DNA of 64,000 bases from JAKAVN01 sp963734845 (GCA_963734845.1 CAVTIS010000009.1:1-64000), one strand, 5' to 3'; numbered from the stretch's first letter, positions 17,458-26,945 are shown. Notes: a model not told the origin generated them from the letters alone. A program made the numbers and translations.

Positions 17458-18759
17458 ATGTTCATTGAAGCAATTCGCGATCAATTCCGGTACGTAGAGA
17501 GGCGCAGCTCAAAGGTCGGCGTCTTTCGATACGGCCTTCTGATCCTGTTGCTGATTTCAGGAACGGCAGCCGCCCAGACTGCGTCCCAATTCGAAACGCC
17601 GCCGACGCTGCCGGCTCAGGAGCTGGCGCCCGCGACCTTGCTCAACGGAAACGGCTTTCACGTCGATCCAGAGGTGCCCACCGACGGGCTCACCGCGCAT
17701 TTCACGCTCCGCAGTGATGTCGGAACCTTCAACGCGGACGGCCTCGAAATGCTCAGGATTCGCGTCGCCGAGATCCCGGCGATCATGGAACTGAACCAGA
17801 CCAGTAAGTCGAAGGTGTTTGCCCAGGCACTGGCAACCAACGCGGCAGCTCCGGTTGCGGCGGCCGGGCAAATGGTGATGCACCCGGTCGACACGGTAAA
17901 GGGGCTGCCAGCAGGAGTCGGGCGCTTCTTCGGCCGCGTCGGTCTCGGCGCGCAAAAGATCAAGGAGGCCGCGACGACTCCAGAAGAGGCTTCTGCGGGC
18001 GAGAAGGCCGGCCAGGTTGCCACGCGCACGTTCCATACCACCAGGGACGTTTTGGGCTACGAGCAGGAACGGCGAGGGCTGGCGAAAAAGCTCCATGTCG
18101 ACCCGTACACTACAAACCCGATCCTCTCCAAGCAGCTTGATGATTTCGCTGTGGTCGCATTTCGAGCGCACATTGGCGTGACGACCGCGATGTCCGTGTT
18201 CATTCCGGGCTCGATGGCAATCACCGCCACGAGGGTTGTGTCTACCTGGGTGTACGACACCCCGCGGGCGGATCTGATCGTGCAAAACCAGAAAAAGCTG
18301 CAGGAGATGAACGTGCCGGACGCGAGTATTAAAGCGTTTATGGGCAATAACGCTTTTCCGCTAAGTGTGCAGACCGCCTTCGTCGAAGACCTTACCCGTG
18401 TGTCCGGAGTCCCGGGTTCCATCGACATAGTAGCGCTGGCGAGCACGGCCGAGTCGGAGGATCAGGCGCGATTTCTCGCCTCCTGTCTGGACATGTTGGC
18501 CAACTATCATCAGTCCCACACCGCTCTAGTCGGCATTATCGCCCGCGGCACTATAATCGGCCGCGATCGAGCCGGCGTGATCGTCGTTCCGGCTGAGGTC
18601 GATTACGTCTCGTGGACCAAGCGCACTTCATATTTTGCCAACCGGCCCGATCTCGTATCACCAAAACGAGCCGCCTGGCTCTCTGGGCAAATGTCGCCCC
18701 TCGCGAAGAAGAATTTTCAAGCGTTGGGATGGAACGTGCGCGAAAGGACAAAGCTTTGA
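17458..18759 (+). CDS. Exported protein of unknown function upstream of the Mla-like operon
   Basis: A protein of 433 residues. The start at 17458 has GGGAG nine bases upstream. A hydrophobic segment (YGLLILLLISGTAAAQ) near residues 24-40 looks like a signal peptide with cleavage after AAA-Q. After that the protein is soluble with a helical, alanine-rich middle (residues about 130-220), a short hydrophobic stretch around residues 240-260, and a C-terminal part with no known motif. I do not recognise the family. It lies between tetR and mlaE on the same strand, with a gap of about 135 bases to mlaE, and could be a periplasmic or membrane partner of the transporter. Confidence 0.65.
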   Translation: MFIEAIRDQFRYVERRSSKVGVFRYGLLILLLISGTAAAQTASQFETPPTLPAQELAPATLLNGNGFHVDPEVPTDGLTAHFTLRSDVGTFNADGLEMLRIRVAEIPAIMELNQTSKSKVFAQALATNAAAPVAAAGQMVMHPVDTVKGLPAGVGRFFGRVGLGAQKIKEAATTPEEASAGEKAGQVATRTFHTTRDVLGYEQERRGLAKKLHVDPYTTNPILSKQLDDFAVVAFRAHIGVTTAMSVFIPGSMAITATRVVSTWVYDTPRADLIVQNQKKLQEMNVPDASIKAFMGNNAFPLSVQTAFVEDLTRVSGVPGSIDIVALASTAESEDQARFLASCLDMLANYHQSHTALVGIIARGTIIGRDRAGVIVVPAEVDYVSWTKRTSYFANRPDLVSPKRAAWLSGQMSPLAKKNFQALGWNVRERTKL

Positions 18760-18895
18760 CCCGGGCGACCGGGCTACGCGCGGCTCGCGGACGGAGCTGT
18801 GAATGAAGTGAATGCCCATAGCCGTATTACCGCGCTGTGAGTGTCCTTCGACGATTCGAATATAGGTTGCGAGAGGATGGGAAAAGCGTAATTCG

Positions 18896-20047
18896 ATGGG
18901 TGCTGCTGCACAAAAGCTGGATCAAGGGAGGATATTCTTCGAGCGGACTAACGAGTCGACGCTCGTGGCGCACCTTTCCGGCCCCTGGCATCTGCAGCGC
19001 GACCTGCCGCCGATTTCGCTGCTGCTCACCGAACTCGGTTCGCGCCCGGGCACCAAACGGCTGTCGTATGAGACTGCGGAGCTTACGCACTGGGACAGCG
19101 GGCTGATCTCATATCTGACGAACGCGGCCGAGATTTGCCGCGCCCGCGGTATCACGGAGGACCGCGCCGGGCTTCCGGAGGGTCTCAAGCGCCTGCTCGA
19201 ACTGGCTGAGGCGGTGCCCGAGAAGAAGGGCGCACGTAGCGAAGCGTCGCGCGTCTCCTTCTTCACGCGCGTAGGCAATGCGACGATCGGCTACGGCCTC
19301 TCGGTAAACGAATTTCTGGGTTTCCTCGGCGAACTGACCGTAGCCTTGGGGAAATTTCTCCGCGGCAAAGCGCGCTATCGAAAGATCGACCTGCTCGAGG
19401 TCATCCAGGAGTGCGGCCCCAACGCGGTCGGAATCGTTACGCTGATCTCGTTTCTGGTCGGCGTCATCCTGGCCTTCATGGGCGCGGTGCAGTTGTCGCA
19501 GTTCGGCGCGTCAATCTACGTCGCCGATCTGGTCGGCATCGGCATGGTCCGCGACATGGCGGCGATGATGACGGCGATTATCATGTCGGGCCGAACCGGC
19601 GCAGCGTTCGCGGCAAAGCTCGGCACGATGAAGGTGACCCAGGAGATCGACGCGTTGACCACGATGGGCGTGTCGCCGCTGGAGTTTCTGGTCCTGCCGC
19701 GAGTGCTTGCGCTGGTCCTGATGATGCCGCTGCTGTGTCTGTTCGCAGACCTGGTTGGAATATTGGGGGGCATGTTCGTCGGCGTGACGATGCTCGACCT
19801 ATCTGCCGCCACTTACCTGCGGGAGACCATATCGACTCTGACCCTGATCAACCTGTTCGGCGGGATCATCAAGGGAACTTTCTACGGCGTGCTGATCGCG
19901 ATTGCCGGATGTCTGCGCGGCTTTCAATGCGGTAACAGCTCCTCCGCGGTCGGCGACGCGGCGACCCAGGCGGTGGTCATGTCGATCGTCATGATCGTGG
20001 TCGCTTGCGGCCTGTTCGCCGTGGTTTTCAACTTCATGGGTATCTAA
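18896..20047 (+). CDS. mlaE: MlaE-type ABC transporter permease with N-terminal STAS-like domain
   Basis: A 383-residue protein. Residues about 15-105 look like a STAS-type domain (the segment WDSGLISYL resembles the anti-sigma-antagonist core). From residue about 130 on it is an MlaE permease: GYGLSVNEFLGFLGE, VGIVTLISFLVGVILAFMG, ADLVGIGMVRDMAAMMTAII and SGRTGAAFAAKLGTM-V patterns, then further hydrophobic helices. It forms the inner-membrane part of a phospholipid or sterol transporter with the ATPase that follows three bases later. A fused STAS domain is common in the MlaE homologues of proteobacteria outside E. coli. The ATG at 18896 has only a weak upstream purine run. Confidence 0.92.
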   Translation: MGAAAQKLDQGRIFFERTNESTLVAHLSGPWHLQRDLPPISLLLTELGSRPGTKRLSYETAELTHWDSGLISYLTNAAEICRARGITEDRAGLPEGLKRLLELAEAVPEKKGARSEASRVSFFTRVGNATIGYGLSVNEFLGFLGELTVALGKFLRGKARYRKIDLLEVIQECGPNAVGIVTLISFLVGVILAFMGAVQLSQFGASIYVADLVGIGMVRDMAAMMTAIIMSGRTGAAFAAKLGTMKVTQEIDALTTMGVSPLEFLVLPRVLALVLMMPLLCLFADLVGILGGMFVGVTMLDLSAATYLRETISTLTLINLFGGIIKGTFYGVLIAIAGCLRGFQCGNSSSAVGDAATQAVVMSIVMIVVACGLFAVVFNFMGI

Positions 20048-20050
20048 ACG

Positions 20051-20860
20051 ATGGCGACGGGCGTCAATGGCGAGAATCGCTCCAGCGCGGAGCCGCACAT
20101 CATCGTGCGTAACCTGACGATGGCCTACGGCAGCTTCGTCCTGATGCGCGATCTCAATTTCGTGGTGAAGCGCGGCGACATCTTCATTATCATGGGTGGC
20201 AGCGGATGCGGCAAGAGCACGCTGCTGCGCCACCTGATCGGGCTCAAGGAGCCGGCGACGGGAGAAATCATTTACGGCGACGTAAATTTCACCCGGGCCG
20301 CGCCGGAGCAGCGCGAACTCCTGCTGCGGCGGTTCGGAATCCTGTACCAGAGCGGGGCGCTGTGGAGCTCGATGACGCTGGCGGAGAATATCGGTCTGCC
20401 GCTCGGGGAGTTTACCGATCTGACGCCGGCGCAGATCCGCGAAGTCGCCGCGCTTAAGCTCGCGTTGGTCGGGCTCAAAGGGTTCGAGGACTTCTACCCC
20501 AACCAGATCAGCGGCGGCATGCAAAAGCGCGCAGGCCTGGCGCGCGCGATGGCGCTCGATCCGGACATCCTGTTCTTCGATGAGCCGTCGGCCGGACTCG
20601 ATCCGATCAGCTCGCGCCTGCTTGACGATTTGATCCTCGAGCTGCGCGCGAATCTTGGCGCAACGATCGTTGTGGTCACCCACGAGCTGGCCAGCATCTT
20701 TACTATCGCCAACAACAGCGTCTTCCTGGACGCGGAGTCGCGCGTCCAGATCGCAACCGGCGATCCGCATGACATGCTTGCGCATTCGAAAGACCCGCGG
20801 GTGCGAAGATTTCTCACCCGCGGACAGGAGGGAGGCGACTCAGTAGGCAATCATGAGTAA
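20051..20860 (+). CDS. mlaF: MlaF-type ABC transporter ATP-binding protein
   Basis: A 269-residue ATPase. Walker A is GGSGCGKST near residue 54, the Q-loop lies in FGILYQSGALW, the signature is QISGGMQKRAGLARAMA and Walker B with its glutamate is ILFFDEPSAGLDP, followed by the H-loop VVTHELAS. SGALWSSMTLAEN is typical of the MlaF subfamily. It starts three bases after mlaE and overlaps mlaD by eight bases, so the three are translationally coupled. It powers lipid movement by the MlaE permease. Confidence 0.95.
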   Translation: MATGVNGENRSSAEPHIIVRNLTMAYGSFVLMRDLNFVVKRGDIFIIMGGSGCGKSTLLRHLIGLKEPATGEIIYGDVNFTRAAPEQRELLLRRFGILYQSGALWSSMTLAENIGLPLGEFTDLTPAQIREVAALKLALVGLKGFEDFYPNQISGGMQKRAGLARAMALDPDILFFDEPSAGLDPISSRLLDDLILELRANLGATIVVVTHELASIFTIANNSVFLDAESRVQIATGDPHDMLAHSKDPRVRRFLTRGQEGGDSVGNHE

Positions 20861-21830
20861 ACGGGTCAGTCCAGCGGTTATCGGGGCGTTCGTGGTCGCT
20901 AGCTTTGCGATCCTCGTCGTGGCCCTGATCGTAGTCGGCTCGGGCAAGATGTTTACCAGGCCGATCCGCTTCATCTGCATGTTCCAGGGCAACCTCAACG
21001 GTCTCAAGATCGGAGCGCCGGTCAAGGTAAGGGGAGTGCAGATCGGCACGGTCGCGATGATCGAGCTCCGGCTCCTGCCCTCCCAGGGACGGATGAAGCC
21101 GGGGATCCGAGGGCTGCGCTTGCCGGTCATCATCGACGTGGACCGCTCGCAACTGCTGGCGCGTGGTGGAACCGGCGCGGCGCTCGGGAAGGCCGGCTTC
21201 GATGAAATGGTCCAGATGGGAATGCGCGCGCAGCTCGATACGGAAAGTCTGCTGACCGGACTGCTGTATATCGATCTCGACCTTCACCCAAATGCGCCAG
21301 CCAATTATGTGCTGGAGCCGGGCGGGCCCTACCGGGAAGTCCCCACTGTTCAAACCGACCTCGAACAGCTACAGGACCGCCTGATCCACACCCTCGATAA
21401 ATTCGAGAAAATCGACTTCCAGGCCCTGGTCGTATCGATTACCGACGCCGCCAACTCGATCAAGACGCTCACCGGTTCGCCGGAACTGAAGGCCACGCTG
21501 GAATCGCTCAAGGGGACGATTGCGAATCTGAACCAGGCGGTCATCTCGGCGCGCAGCTTGCTCAATAACGCCAACTCGCAGGTCGGTCCGCTGGTTGCCG
21601 ACATTCGAGAGAGCTCTGACGAAGCCAACAAAACGATGAAGGAAACCCGCGCTGCGTTGGTCAGCCTGCAGCAGACACTCAATCCCGACGCCCCGCTGGC
21701 TGTGCATCTCAACCGGACCCTCGACTCGCTCGACGAGACCTCGCAATCGCTCGGCGAGTTCACCGATTATCTGCAGCGCAATCCAAGCGTTTTGATCCGC
21801 GGAAGGTACGTGCCGGACAAGGATAAATGA
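20853..21830 (+). CDS. mlaD: MlaD/MCE-domain substrate-binding protein
   Basis: A 325-residue protein anchored by one N-terminal membrane helix (about residues 8-29). The MCE domain follows at about 40-125 (FQGNLNGLKIGAPVKVRGVQ), with an insertion before LDTESLLTGLLYIDLDL. The C-terminal third is a long helix-rich region (LLNNANSQVGPLV, SLQQTLNPDAP) as in PqiB/MlaD proteins that form rings or needles across the periplasm. It overlaps mlaF by eight bases and the following lipoprotein gene by the ATGA overlap. The arrangement fits an Mla-Pqi hybrid system. Confidence 0.93.
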   Translation: MSKRVSPAVIGAFVVASFAILVVALIVVGSGKMFTRPIRFICMFQGNLNGLKIGAPVKVRGVQIGTVAMIELRLLPSQGRMKPGIRGLRLPVIIDVDRSQLLARGGTGAALGKAGFDEMVQMGMRAQLDTESLLTGLLYIDLDLHPNAPANYVLEPGGPYREVPTVQTDLEQLQDRLIHTLDKFEKIDFQALVVSITDAANSIKTLTGSPELKATLESLKGTIANLNQAVISARSLLNNANSQVGPLVADIRESSDEANKTMKETRAALVSLQQTLNPDAPLAVHLNRTLDSLDETSQSLGEFTDYLQRNPSVLIRGRYVPDKDK

Positions 21831-22498
21831 CCGTGATAAATGTAACGATAAAATTGATCGCGTTCGGCGCATGCGCGATGGCCGCGGGGTGTTCGGTGCT
21901 CTCGCCGCAGCCTGACCGTTCCAAGTTTTTCATCCTGACACCAATTTCCGACAGCGCCGCGACGGCCGCCAAGCCGGCCTCGACGAGCCCCGACTCGCAG
22001 CTCACCATCGGGGTGGGCCCCGTCGATTTTCCCGACTACCTTCGCCGCCTGCCGGTGGTGACACGTGTCGCACCCAACCGGATCGATCTCTCCGACGAGG
22101 AGCGCTGGGCTGAGCCGCTCGACAAGAATTTCGTGCGGGTGCTCTCGCAAAACCTGGCGACGCTGCTGGACACCGAGCGGATCGAGAAATATCCGTGGGC
22201 GCTCAGAGTCAAGGTCGACTACCAGGTCGAAGTTGACGTCCAACGATTCGAGACCACCAGCGACGGCCAGACCCAGCTCGTCGCAAGCTGGATCATCAGA
22301 GACGGTCCCAGCGACAAAATCCTCTATGCTTCTCAGACCACTGCCGGAGCACCCGCGGGCCCCGACGAGCTGAGCGCCTCGTCGGCCTTGAGCAGCGACC
22401 TGGCGACGCTGAGCAAGCAGATAGCATCGCGCGTCACTGACCTTAGTCAGCATCGCGCTCCCAAGAACGCGGATTCGAGTTCTGCTTCGGCCTCGTGA
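21827..22498 (+). CDS. pqiC: PqiC-like ABC-transport auxiliary lipoprotein
   Basis: A 223-residue lipoprotein with the lipobox MAAGC (cysteine at residue 22) and the family pattern SKFFILTP after it, then VGPVDFPDYLRRLPVVTR and WAEPLDKNFVRVLSQNL, characteristic of the PqiC/YmbA (DUF330) family. It would sit in the outer membrane and dock the MCE protein. The start codon overlaps the mlaD stop by four bases. Last gene of the operon; the C-terminal tail is serine- and alanine-rich. Confidence 0.9.
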   Translation: MTVINVTIKLIAFGACAMAAGCSVLSPQPDRSKFFILTPISDSAATAAKPASTSPDSQLTIGVGPVDFPDYLRRLPVVTRVAPNRIDLSDEERWAEPLDKNFVRVLSQNLATLLDTERIEKYPWALRVKVDYQVEVDVQRFETTSDGQTQLVASWIIRDGPSDKILYASQTTAGAPAGPDELSASSALSSDLATLSKQIASRVTDLSQHRAPKNADSSSASAS

Positions 22499-22565
22499 CC
22501 GCATATCAAGCCGACCAGAACGCGGCCGATTTGGTGCCGCCGGGCAGCATTTTCATGGAGGAAAG

Positions 22566-23102
22566 ATGAAACATCAGCAGCTCTCGCAGCATCGTCAGAG
22601 CAGTGTTAGCCTCGCGCTCGCCATTGTGGCTATACCCCTCCTGCTTTTATCCGGATCATCTCGCGCCCAGGACATCTACATCTATCCGGCGAAGGGGCAG
22701 AGCCAGACCCAGCAGGATCGCGACCGCTACGAATGTCATTCGTGGGCGGTCAAGCAGACCGGATTCGATCCAAGCCGATCCCAGGCTGCCGCGTCTGACA
22801 TGCCCGCCGCATCGAGCACGCCGATGCCGCCGCAAGGGCACGTCGTCCGAGGCACGGCGCGCGGCGCGGCGCTTGGAGCCGTAGGCGGCGCGATCACGGG
22901 CAACGCGGGCACTGGTGCTGCCGCGGGCGCGGCGATGGGCGGGATGGCCGGCGGCATGCGCCGGCGCCAACAAAGGCTCCAGCAGAATCAACAGCAACAG
23001 GCCACATCTCAAGCGGCGTCCAATTCACAACAAGGCCAGCGCAACGCCTACAATCGCGCGATGGCATCGTGCCTCACCGGACGCGGTTACACCGTAAACT
23101 AG
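22566..23102 (+). CDS. Glycine-zipper exported protein
   Basis: A 178-residue protein with a signal peptide (residues 1-34, ending SSRAQ). The N-terminal mature part has a YECHSWAVKQTGFDP segment and a proline/methionine linker. Residues about 98-135 form a glycine-zipper stretch (GAALGAVGGAITGNAG and GAAAGAAMGGMAGGM) that can insert in membranes. A glutamine-rich tail ends with the conserved MASCLTGRGYTV. Such proteins are usually outer-membrane-associated and of unknown role. AGGAAAG precedes the ATG. It follows pqiC by 67 bases and might be cotranscribed. Confidence 0.85.
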   Translation: MKHQQLSQHRQSSVSLALAIVAIPLLLLSGSSRAQDIYIYPAKGQSQTQQDRDRYECHSWAVKQTGFDPSRSQAAASDMPAASSTPMPPQGHVVRGTARGAALGAVGGAITGNAGTGAAAGAAMGGMAGGMRRRQQRLQQNQQQQATSQAASNSQQGQRNAYNRAMASCLTGRGYTVN

Positions 23103-23472
23103 GATCTCAATCGCGATAGCTGGTTGCGCAAAGCAAGTGAGTTGAAGGCGCGCTCGCCTCGTCACGAGCGACCGAACTCGCGACTGCGGTCAGCCTGAAG
23201 AGCTCCGCCCCGCCAGGCCGAAAGCTGGAAGGCAGACTACTGCCTTCATGGCGCAACAAGAGCAATGTGTGTGTCTGGCCCGGAGAAGGACGCATGAAAC
23301 CGGAGACTCGAGATAAGGAGCGGGAGAATCTCGCGCCGGCAATCGCCCACAGGAGCGTTAAGGAACTGAAGGATCGCTGGCGGATGTTCTATGGGGTCCC
23401 TCTCAGCGTCTTTCGAACCAGCGCCGCTTCCGCGGTTCCGGCTCATCGTCCGCGCGGCGTAACGATTCTTCG
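23103..23472. other. Intergenic region before the porin gene
   Basis: This 370-base gap contains no convincing gene. A plus-strand open frame at 23267-23476 starts with GTG but shows no recognised pattern. It presumably carries the promoter of the porin-like gene. Confidence 0.35.
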
Positions 23473-24753
23473 GTGAGGAATCAGGAGCACCGCGCCGCAG
23501 CGCGTAATACGAGGACGGCGAAGCCTGCAGTTCCTGCGGGAATTGTCGCGCTGCTTTTGGTGGGAACACTGTTGAGCGGCACTGCAGGGCGAGCTCAGAC
23601 CGTCGACGTTCAGGAATCTCTCAGCGAAGATAGCCATCCTAAGACTCCGATACTTCGCATTCACCCGTGGCGTTTTCTGCGAGGAAAAGCCAACAGCGCT
23701 ACCGACTTCTTGAAAGACGAAACAGGATTGAGCCTCGGCGTTTCCGACACAACAATTTATCAAATAGACCCATTCATCAGCACGCCGTACCATACGACTG
23801 TTAACACTCTTGATGTGCTCGGCGCCTGGAACCTCTTCGAATCGCGGACATTTGGCGAAGGGGTACTGGGGTTTCTGTTTCGAGATCGGACCAACGTCGG
23901 TCCGCTCACCGGCAACACGCTATCCAACGACGTCGGATTGCCGTGGGGAGTAAACAACTCGGGTTCATCCGGGTACGCCCGATTCAACCAACTTTGGTGG
24001 CAGCAGAGCCTGCTCGACCAAAGTCTGGTGATTCAATTTGGCAAGGTTGATGAGAAGACGCACTTCAATACAAATCGAGTAGCCTCGAGCGACGGACGCG
24101 AGTTCTTGATGCAGTCAATGGTCTACAGCCAGACGATCGCCTTTCCAGCCGAAGGTCTCGGGTTCAACATACGATACGGGCCCAGCAAACGTTGGTACCT
24201 CGATTTTGGTTTGGCCGATGCAAACGGCAATCCTGAGAACAAACCGAACGATTCGCTCAACTCATTTTTCAAAGGGCAGTACTTCGAAGCGACAGAACTA
24301 GGTCTATCGCCGGAACTGAGATGGCTTTGGTCTGGCCTGGGCGAGTCGCACTATCGCCTAATGGGATGGCACACGGCACATACTTCTACGCACGATGGCG
24401 GCGGCGGAGTGTCGCTTAGCGTAGACCAGGAGATTCCTCACAGCTTGGTTCCCTTTGTGCGTATCGGGTATGCGCCCGCGAAGATCAACCGAACCTGGGT
24501 CGAAGTCGATTGGGGAATCGTTTCGGTCGCGCCATTTGATCGCGATGGCGATCGGTTAGGCGCCGGAATCACGTGGGCCCGCCCGACGTCTACGACCACG
24601 CAGAATCAGACAGCCGCAGAATTCTTCTATCGCCTCGAGTTCGTGGATGGCCTTCAGATCACACCCGATATTGAGTCCATCTTTAAACCAGCTGAACACC
24701 CTACCTCGAATTTCGAGGCCGTCTTCGGTCTGAGGCTCCGAGCATTCCTCTGA
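23473..24753 (+). CDS. OprB-like carbohydrate-selective porin
   Basis: A 426-residue outer-membrane protein beginning with GTG. A signal peptide with a hydrophobic core (GIVALLLVGTLLSG) ends near GRAQT. The mature barrel shows the porin phrases FNQLWWQQSLLDQSLVIQFGKVD, AEGLGFNIRYGP and the terminal FEAVFGLRLRAFL ending in an aromatic-leucine pattern, which resemble OprB-type porins. Substrate specificity cannot be read from sequence. It stands alone, 140 bases from the convergent SYLF gene. Confidence 0.72.
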   Translation: MRNQEHRAAARNTRTAKPAVPAGIVALLLVGTLLSGTAGRAQTVDVQESLSEDSHPKTPILRIHPWRFLRGKANSATDFLKDETGLSLGVSDTTIYQIDPFISTPYHTTVNTLDVLGAWNLFESRTFGEGVLGFLFRDRTNVGPLTGNTLSNDVGLPWGVNNSGSSGYARFNQLWWQQSLLDQSLVIQFGKVDEKTHFNTNRVASSDGREFLMQSMVYSQTIAFPAEGLGFNIRYGPSKRWYLDFGLADANGNPENKPNDSLNSFFKGQYFEATELGLSPELRWLWSGLGESHYRLMGWHTAHTSTHDGGGGVSLSVDQEIPHSLVPFVRIGYAPAKINRTWVEVDWGIVSVAPFDRDGDRLGAGITWARPTSTTTQNQTAAEFFYRLEFVDGLQITPDIESIFKPAEHPTSNFEAVFGLRLRAFL

Positions 24754-24895
24754 AACTATTTGAATACGGCCCCAAGGCGGTTTTTCCGCGACCGATGGCA
24801 TATCAATGGTGATGGCATTTCGGGGCAACGGAGTGGTGCACCGCGGAAAGGAAGGCCGGACAGTACGGAGCAGACAAAAGAAGCTCGGCCGATGT

Positions 24896-25459
24896 TCACT
24901 CGCCCGGAGTGATCTTGGTGATCTTTGATCCCTCGAGGCCAATGCCGCCCATCAGACCCTTCTGGCTGAAGACGAAGGCATAGACATCCGAACGCAAATT
25001 TGTCGTCGTGAGCGACCGCGCGGCGCCTTGGTCAAGCACAACGAGACTCGGCCCGGTACCGATCGCCCAACCTCCGCTGTTGTCAAGGTAGGTCAGCGCC
25101 GAGTCTGTCATGAAGAATAAGGCGTAGCCAAATTTCTTTACCCCAGCCTGGAAACCATACGAAGCAGCGCCTGTCCTGTAGTAGCCGACGGTCCTGGCAC
25201 CTTTTCGGAGTGCCCCGTAACCGTATTGCGCACCGACGATGAAGGCCGCCTTTTTTATATCCGGGAAGACGAGGACCGCCTTGGCCTTTGCCCCGAGCGC
25301 CTTCGCCGCCTCGTTGTGCGAGTAAAGCTCCCGTAATGCGGCAGTTACGCTCCCATCGATTTCGGATGCACTGGGGGCTAACTGGGCAAACGCCATGACA
25401 CTGAGGGCGGATCCCAGCACGATTTGTAGCACCGCGACTATGGCTAATCGTTTCAACAT
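24896..25459 (-). CDS. SYLF/Ysc84-domain lipid-binding protein
   Basis: A 187-residue exported protein. The signal peptide is residues 1-25 (VLGSALSVMAFAQ). The rest is a SYLF (Ysc84) domain: AKAVLVFPDIKKAAFIVGAQYGYG, TGAASYGFQAGVKKFGYALFFM and DVYAFVFSQKGLMGGIGLEGS are typical. In this family the domain binds phosphoinositides or other lipids; bacterial roles are poorly known. Length is normal. It stands alone between the convergent porin gene and an apparently non-coding stretch. Confidence 0.87.
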   Translation of the reverse strand: MLKRLAIVAVLQIVLGSALSVMAFAQLAPSASEIDGSVTAALRELYSHNEAAKALGAKAKAVLVFPDIKKAAFIVGAQYGYGALRKGARTVGYYRTGAASYGFQAGVKKFGYALFFMTDSALTYLDNSGGWAIGTGPSLVVLDQGAARSLTTTNLRSDVYAFVFSQKGLMGGIGLEGSKITKITPGE

Positions 25460-26178
25460 AGATTTTAGCCTCGCACGAACAATAGTCCATCAGCAAGCGG
25501 TTCATCACGCTGATCAGCTGCTGATTTAGCGACCCGGGCAAGGGGATGCGCTTGATCGCATCGAGCTGTAGCGGACGAATTTGCATATCGATCTGCGCGA
25601 GCGAATCGCCGTCCTCGGCGAACCCGGACTATCAGTTCGATTCACTTTCTCGCGGAGGGGGTTGGCCTTACCCTCTTTTGGTATCCCATTCGCAACTCAG
25701 TGTCGGCCGTGCTTTTGGTTCATATTTCCTTGTCGAGTTTTTCGAGCCTCCCTTCATGATTCTGAGGGCGGTCGAAAAACGATCAGGTTTTGGATCTGAG
25801 GCCGGAGCGCATTGCACCGCGCCGACAAGCCAGGGCCAGTCGTTCGTCTGCCACCACGCCAATAGACCTAGGATAGACCCGACGAGAGCCAACGGTGCCT
25901 GCATGGCGAAGCCCGCGCGAGTAGCTACACATCGCTGCGTTCCTATCCATGGGCACTCGGTCCGGTTCTGAAGGCGATCAAGCAGTACAAGGCGAGCCTC
26001 CGAGAGCATCCAAACCTGCCGGCTCCTAACATGACGCGCTTCTGAGTAGCGGCCGAAGAGAATGATTTACGTAGCGAAGAAAAGTGGAACGACTGCATAG
26101 GGTCTGTTCTCCGCCACTCGAAGACCTTCGACGAAATGGAGTCCAAGTAAGCCACGTGTCAAAATAAATGGTTCTGTC
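25460..26178. other. Gene-poor stretch with possible coding remnant
   Basis: About 720 bases without a convincing gene. On the plus strand from 25872 a frame without start codon reads through a protein-like piece (SYPWALGPVLKAIKQYK) to a TGA at 26042-26044 and then, in the same frame, another protein-like piece to a TAA near 26150. This could be a dead gene, but I do not recognise it. It borders the mobile-element remnants at 26-28 kb. Confidence 0.35.
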
Positions 26179-26514
26179 CTAGTGCGTGGGCGCGGGTCCT
26201 AGGTTGGAAGATGGAGTGTCCTGCTTCGGCTTAAGATGGGGATCGTCGGAAGCAATGCAGCGGCCGTATGTAGCGACATATGGGACGCGAGGCCGCTTGA
26301 GAAGTTTCCTCCTACGCTCTTGCTTTTGATACCAAAGCAAGTTTTCCTTGCACTCTGTCACCGTGTCGAAGCGATGGATCATTTGCCACTTGTCGAGCGG
26401 CGCGTTAAGCGGGTACGGCTGGAAGTAATGGCGGCACCTCGCACAGATTCGATGCGGCGGCACCATCAGATACCATCCCACCAAGGCGAGCGCAGCGGCG
26501 TGGCGAGGCTTCAT
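26179..26514 (-). CDS. Small hypothetical protein with N-terminal hydrophobic segment
   Basis: A 111-residue protein starting MKPRHAAALALVGWYLMVPP, which is a short signal or anchor, followed by NAPLDKWQMIHRFDTVTEC and RCIASDDPHLK. The pattern of a hydrophobic start, a KW-x-FD-x2-x3-C element and a C-terminal CIASDDP is common in small uncharacterised proteins of alpha- and related proteobacteria. The two cysteines may form a disulfide after export. The start codon overlaps the stop of an upstream open stretch by the ATGA arrangement. Function unknown. Confidence 0.65.
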   Translation of the reverse strand: MKPRHAAALALVGWYLMVPPHRICARCRHYFQPYPLNAPLDKWQMIHRFDTVTECKENLLWYQKQERRRKLLKRPRVPYVATYGRCIASDDPHLKPKQDTPSSNLGPAPTH

Positions 26515-26660
26515 GCGACCATCTTAGCAAGTCCGGCCCCGCCCGCCAGTTTGCTGAAGGCGACTAAGTTGCTGGCGCCTATCGGTTTCTTAAGCCCGTT
26601 TTGTATGGCCCCAAGCAGGAGACCTGCGGCAGGCGGGGGGCCTAAAAATCCCTCTGTGTT
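26511..26660 (-). pseudogene. Startless open stretch ending at the ATGA overlap
   Basis: Reading the minus strand, a frame bounded upstream by TAA runs about 49 codons, contains protein-like phrases (LLLGAIQNGLKKPIGAS, KLAGGAGLAKMVA) and stops with TGA overlapping the ATG of the 111-residue gene. It has no usual start codon. The coupling pattern suggests the tail of a former gene whose front has been lost. I do not recognise the product. Confidence 0.3.
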
Positions 26661-26739
26661 TTATTCCCGTCAAGCTACGCATGCTTCGATTTTGGCCGAA
26701 CTTTGGCTCCCGCTCGAAATTATTGATGCAAAAGCCCCC

Positions 26740-26754
26740 CTGTCGTCGACAGGC
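26740..26754. repeat. Perfect short palindrome (7-bp arms, 1-base centre)
   Basis: CCTGTCG and CGACAGG flank a single T. It lies in a non-coding part of the island remnant, between the broken primase and the small hypothetical gene. It could be an operator or a recombination-related site; nothing more can be said. Confidence 0.4.
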
Positions 26755-26945
26755 GCCTCCGTAAAATCCCCAAATAGCCATCCGGGTTTCAAGTCAGGAG
26801 CGAAATGTTTTTGCGGAGCACAGGTGGCGCGCTTGCAGTGAAGCGACGGCGCACTGCATCGAGCGCGGCGGAGCGGGAACGGCCGGCGCTCCGGTGCCGT
26901 GCTGCCATTTGGTTACGCCGCGCCGTCCATAGCGAAGCAGCGCGT

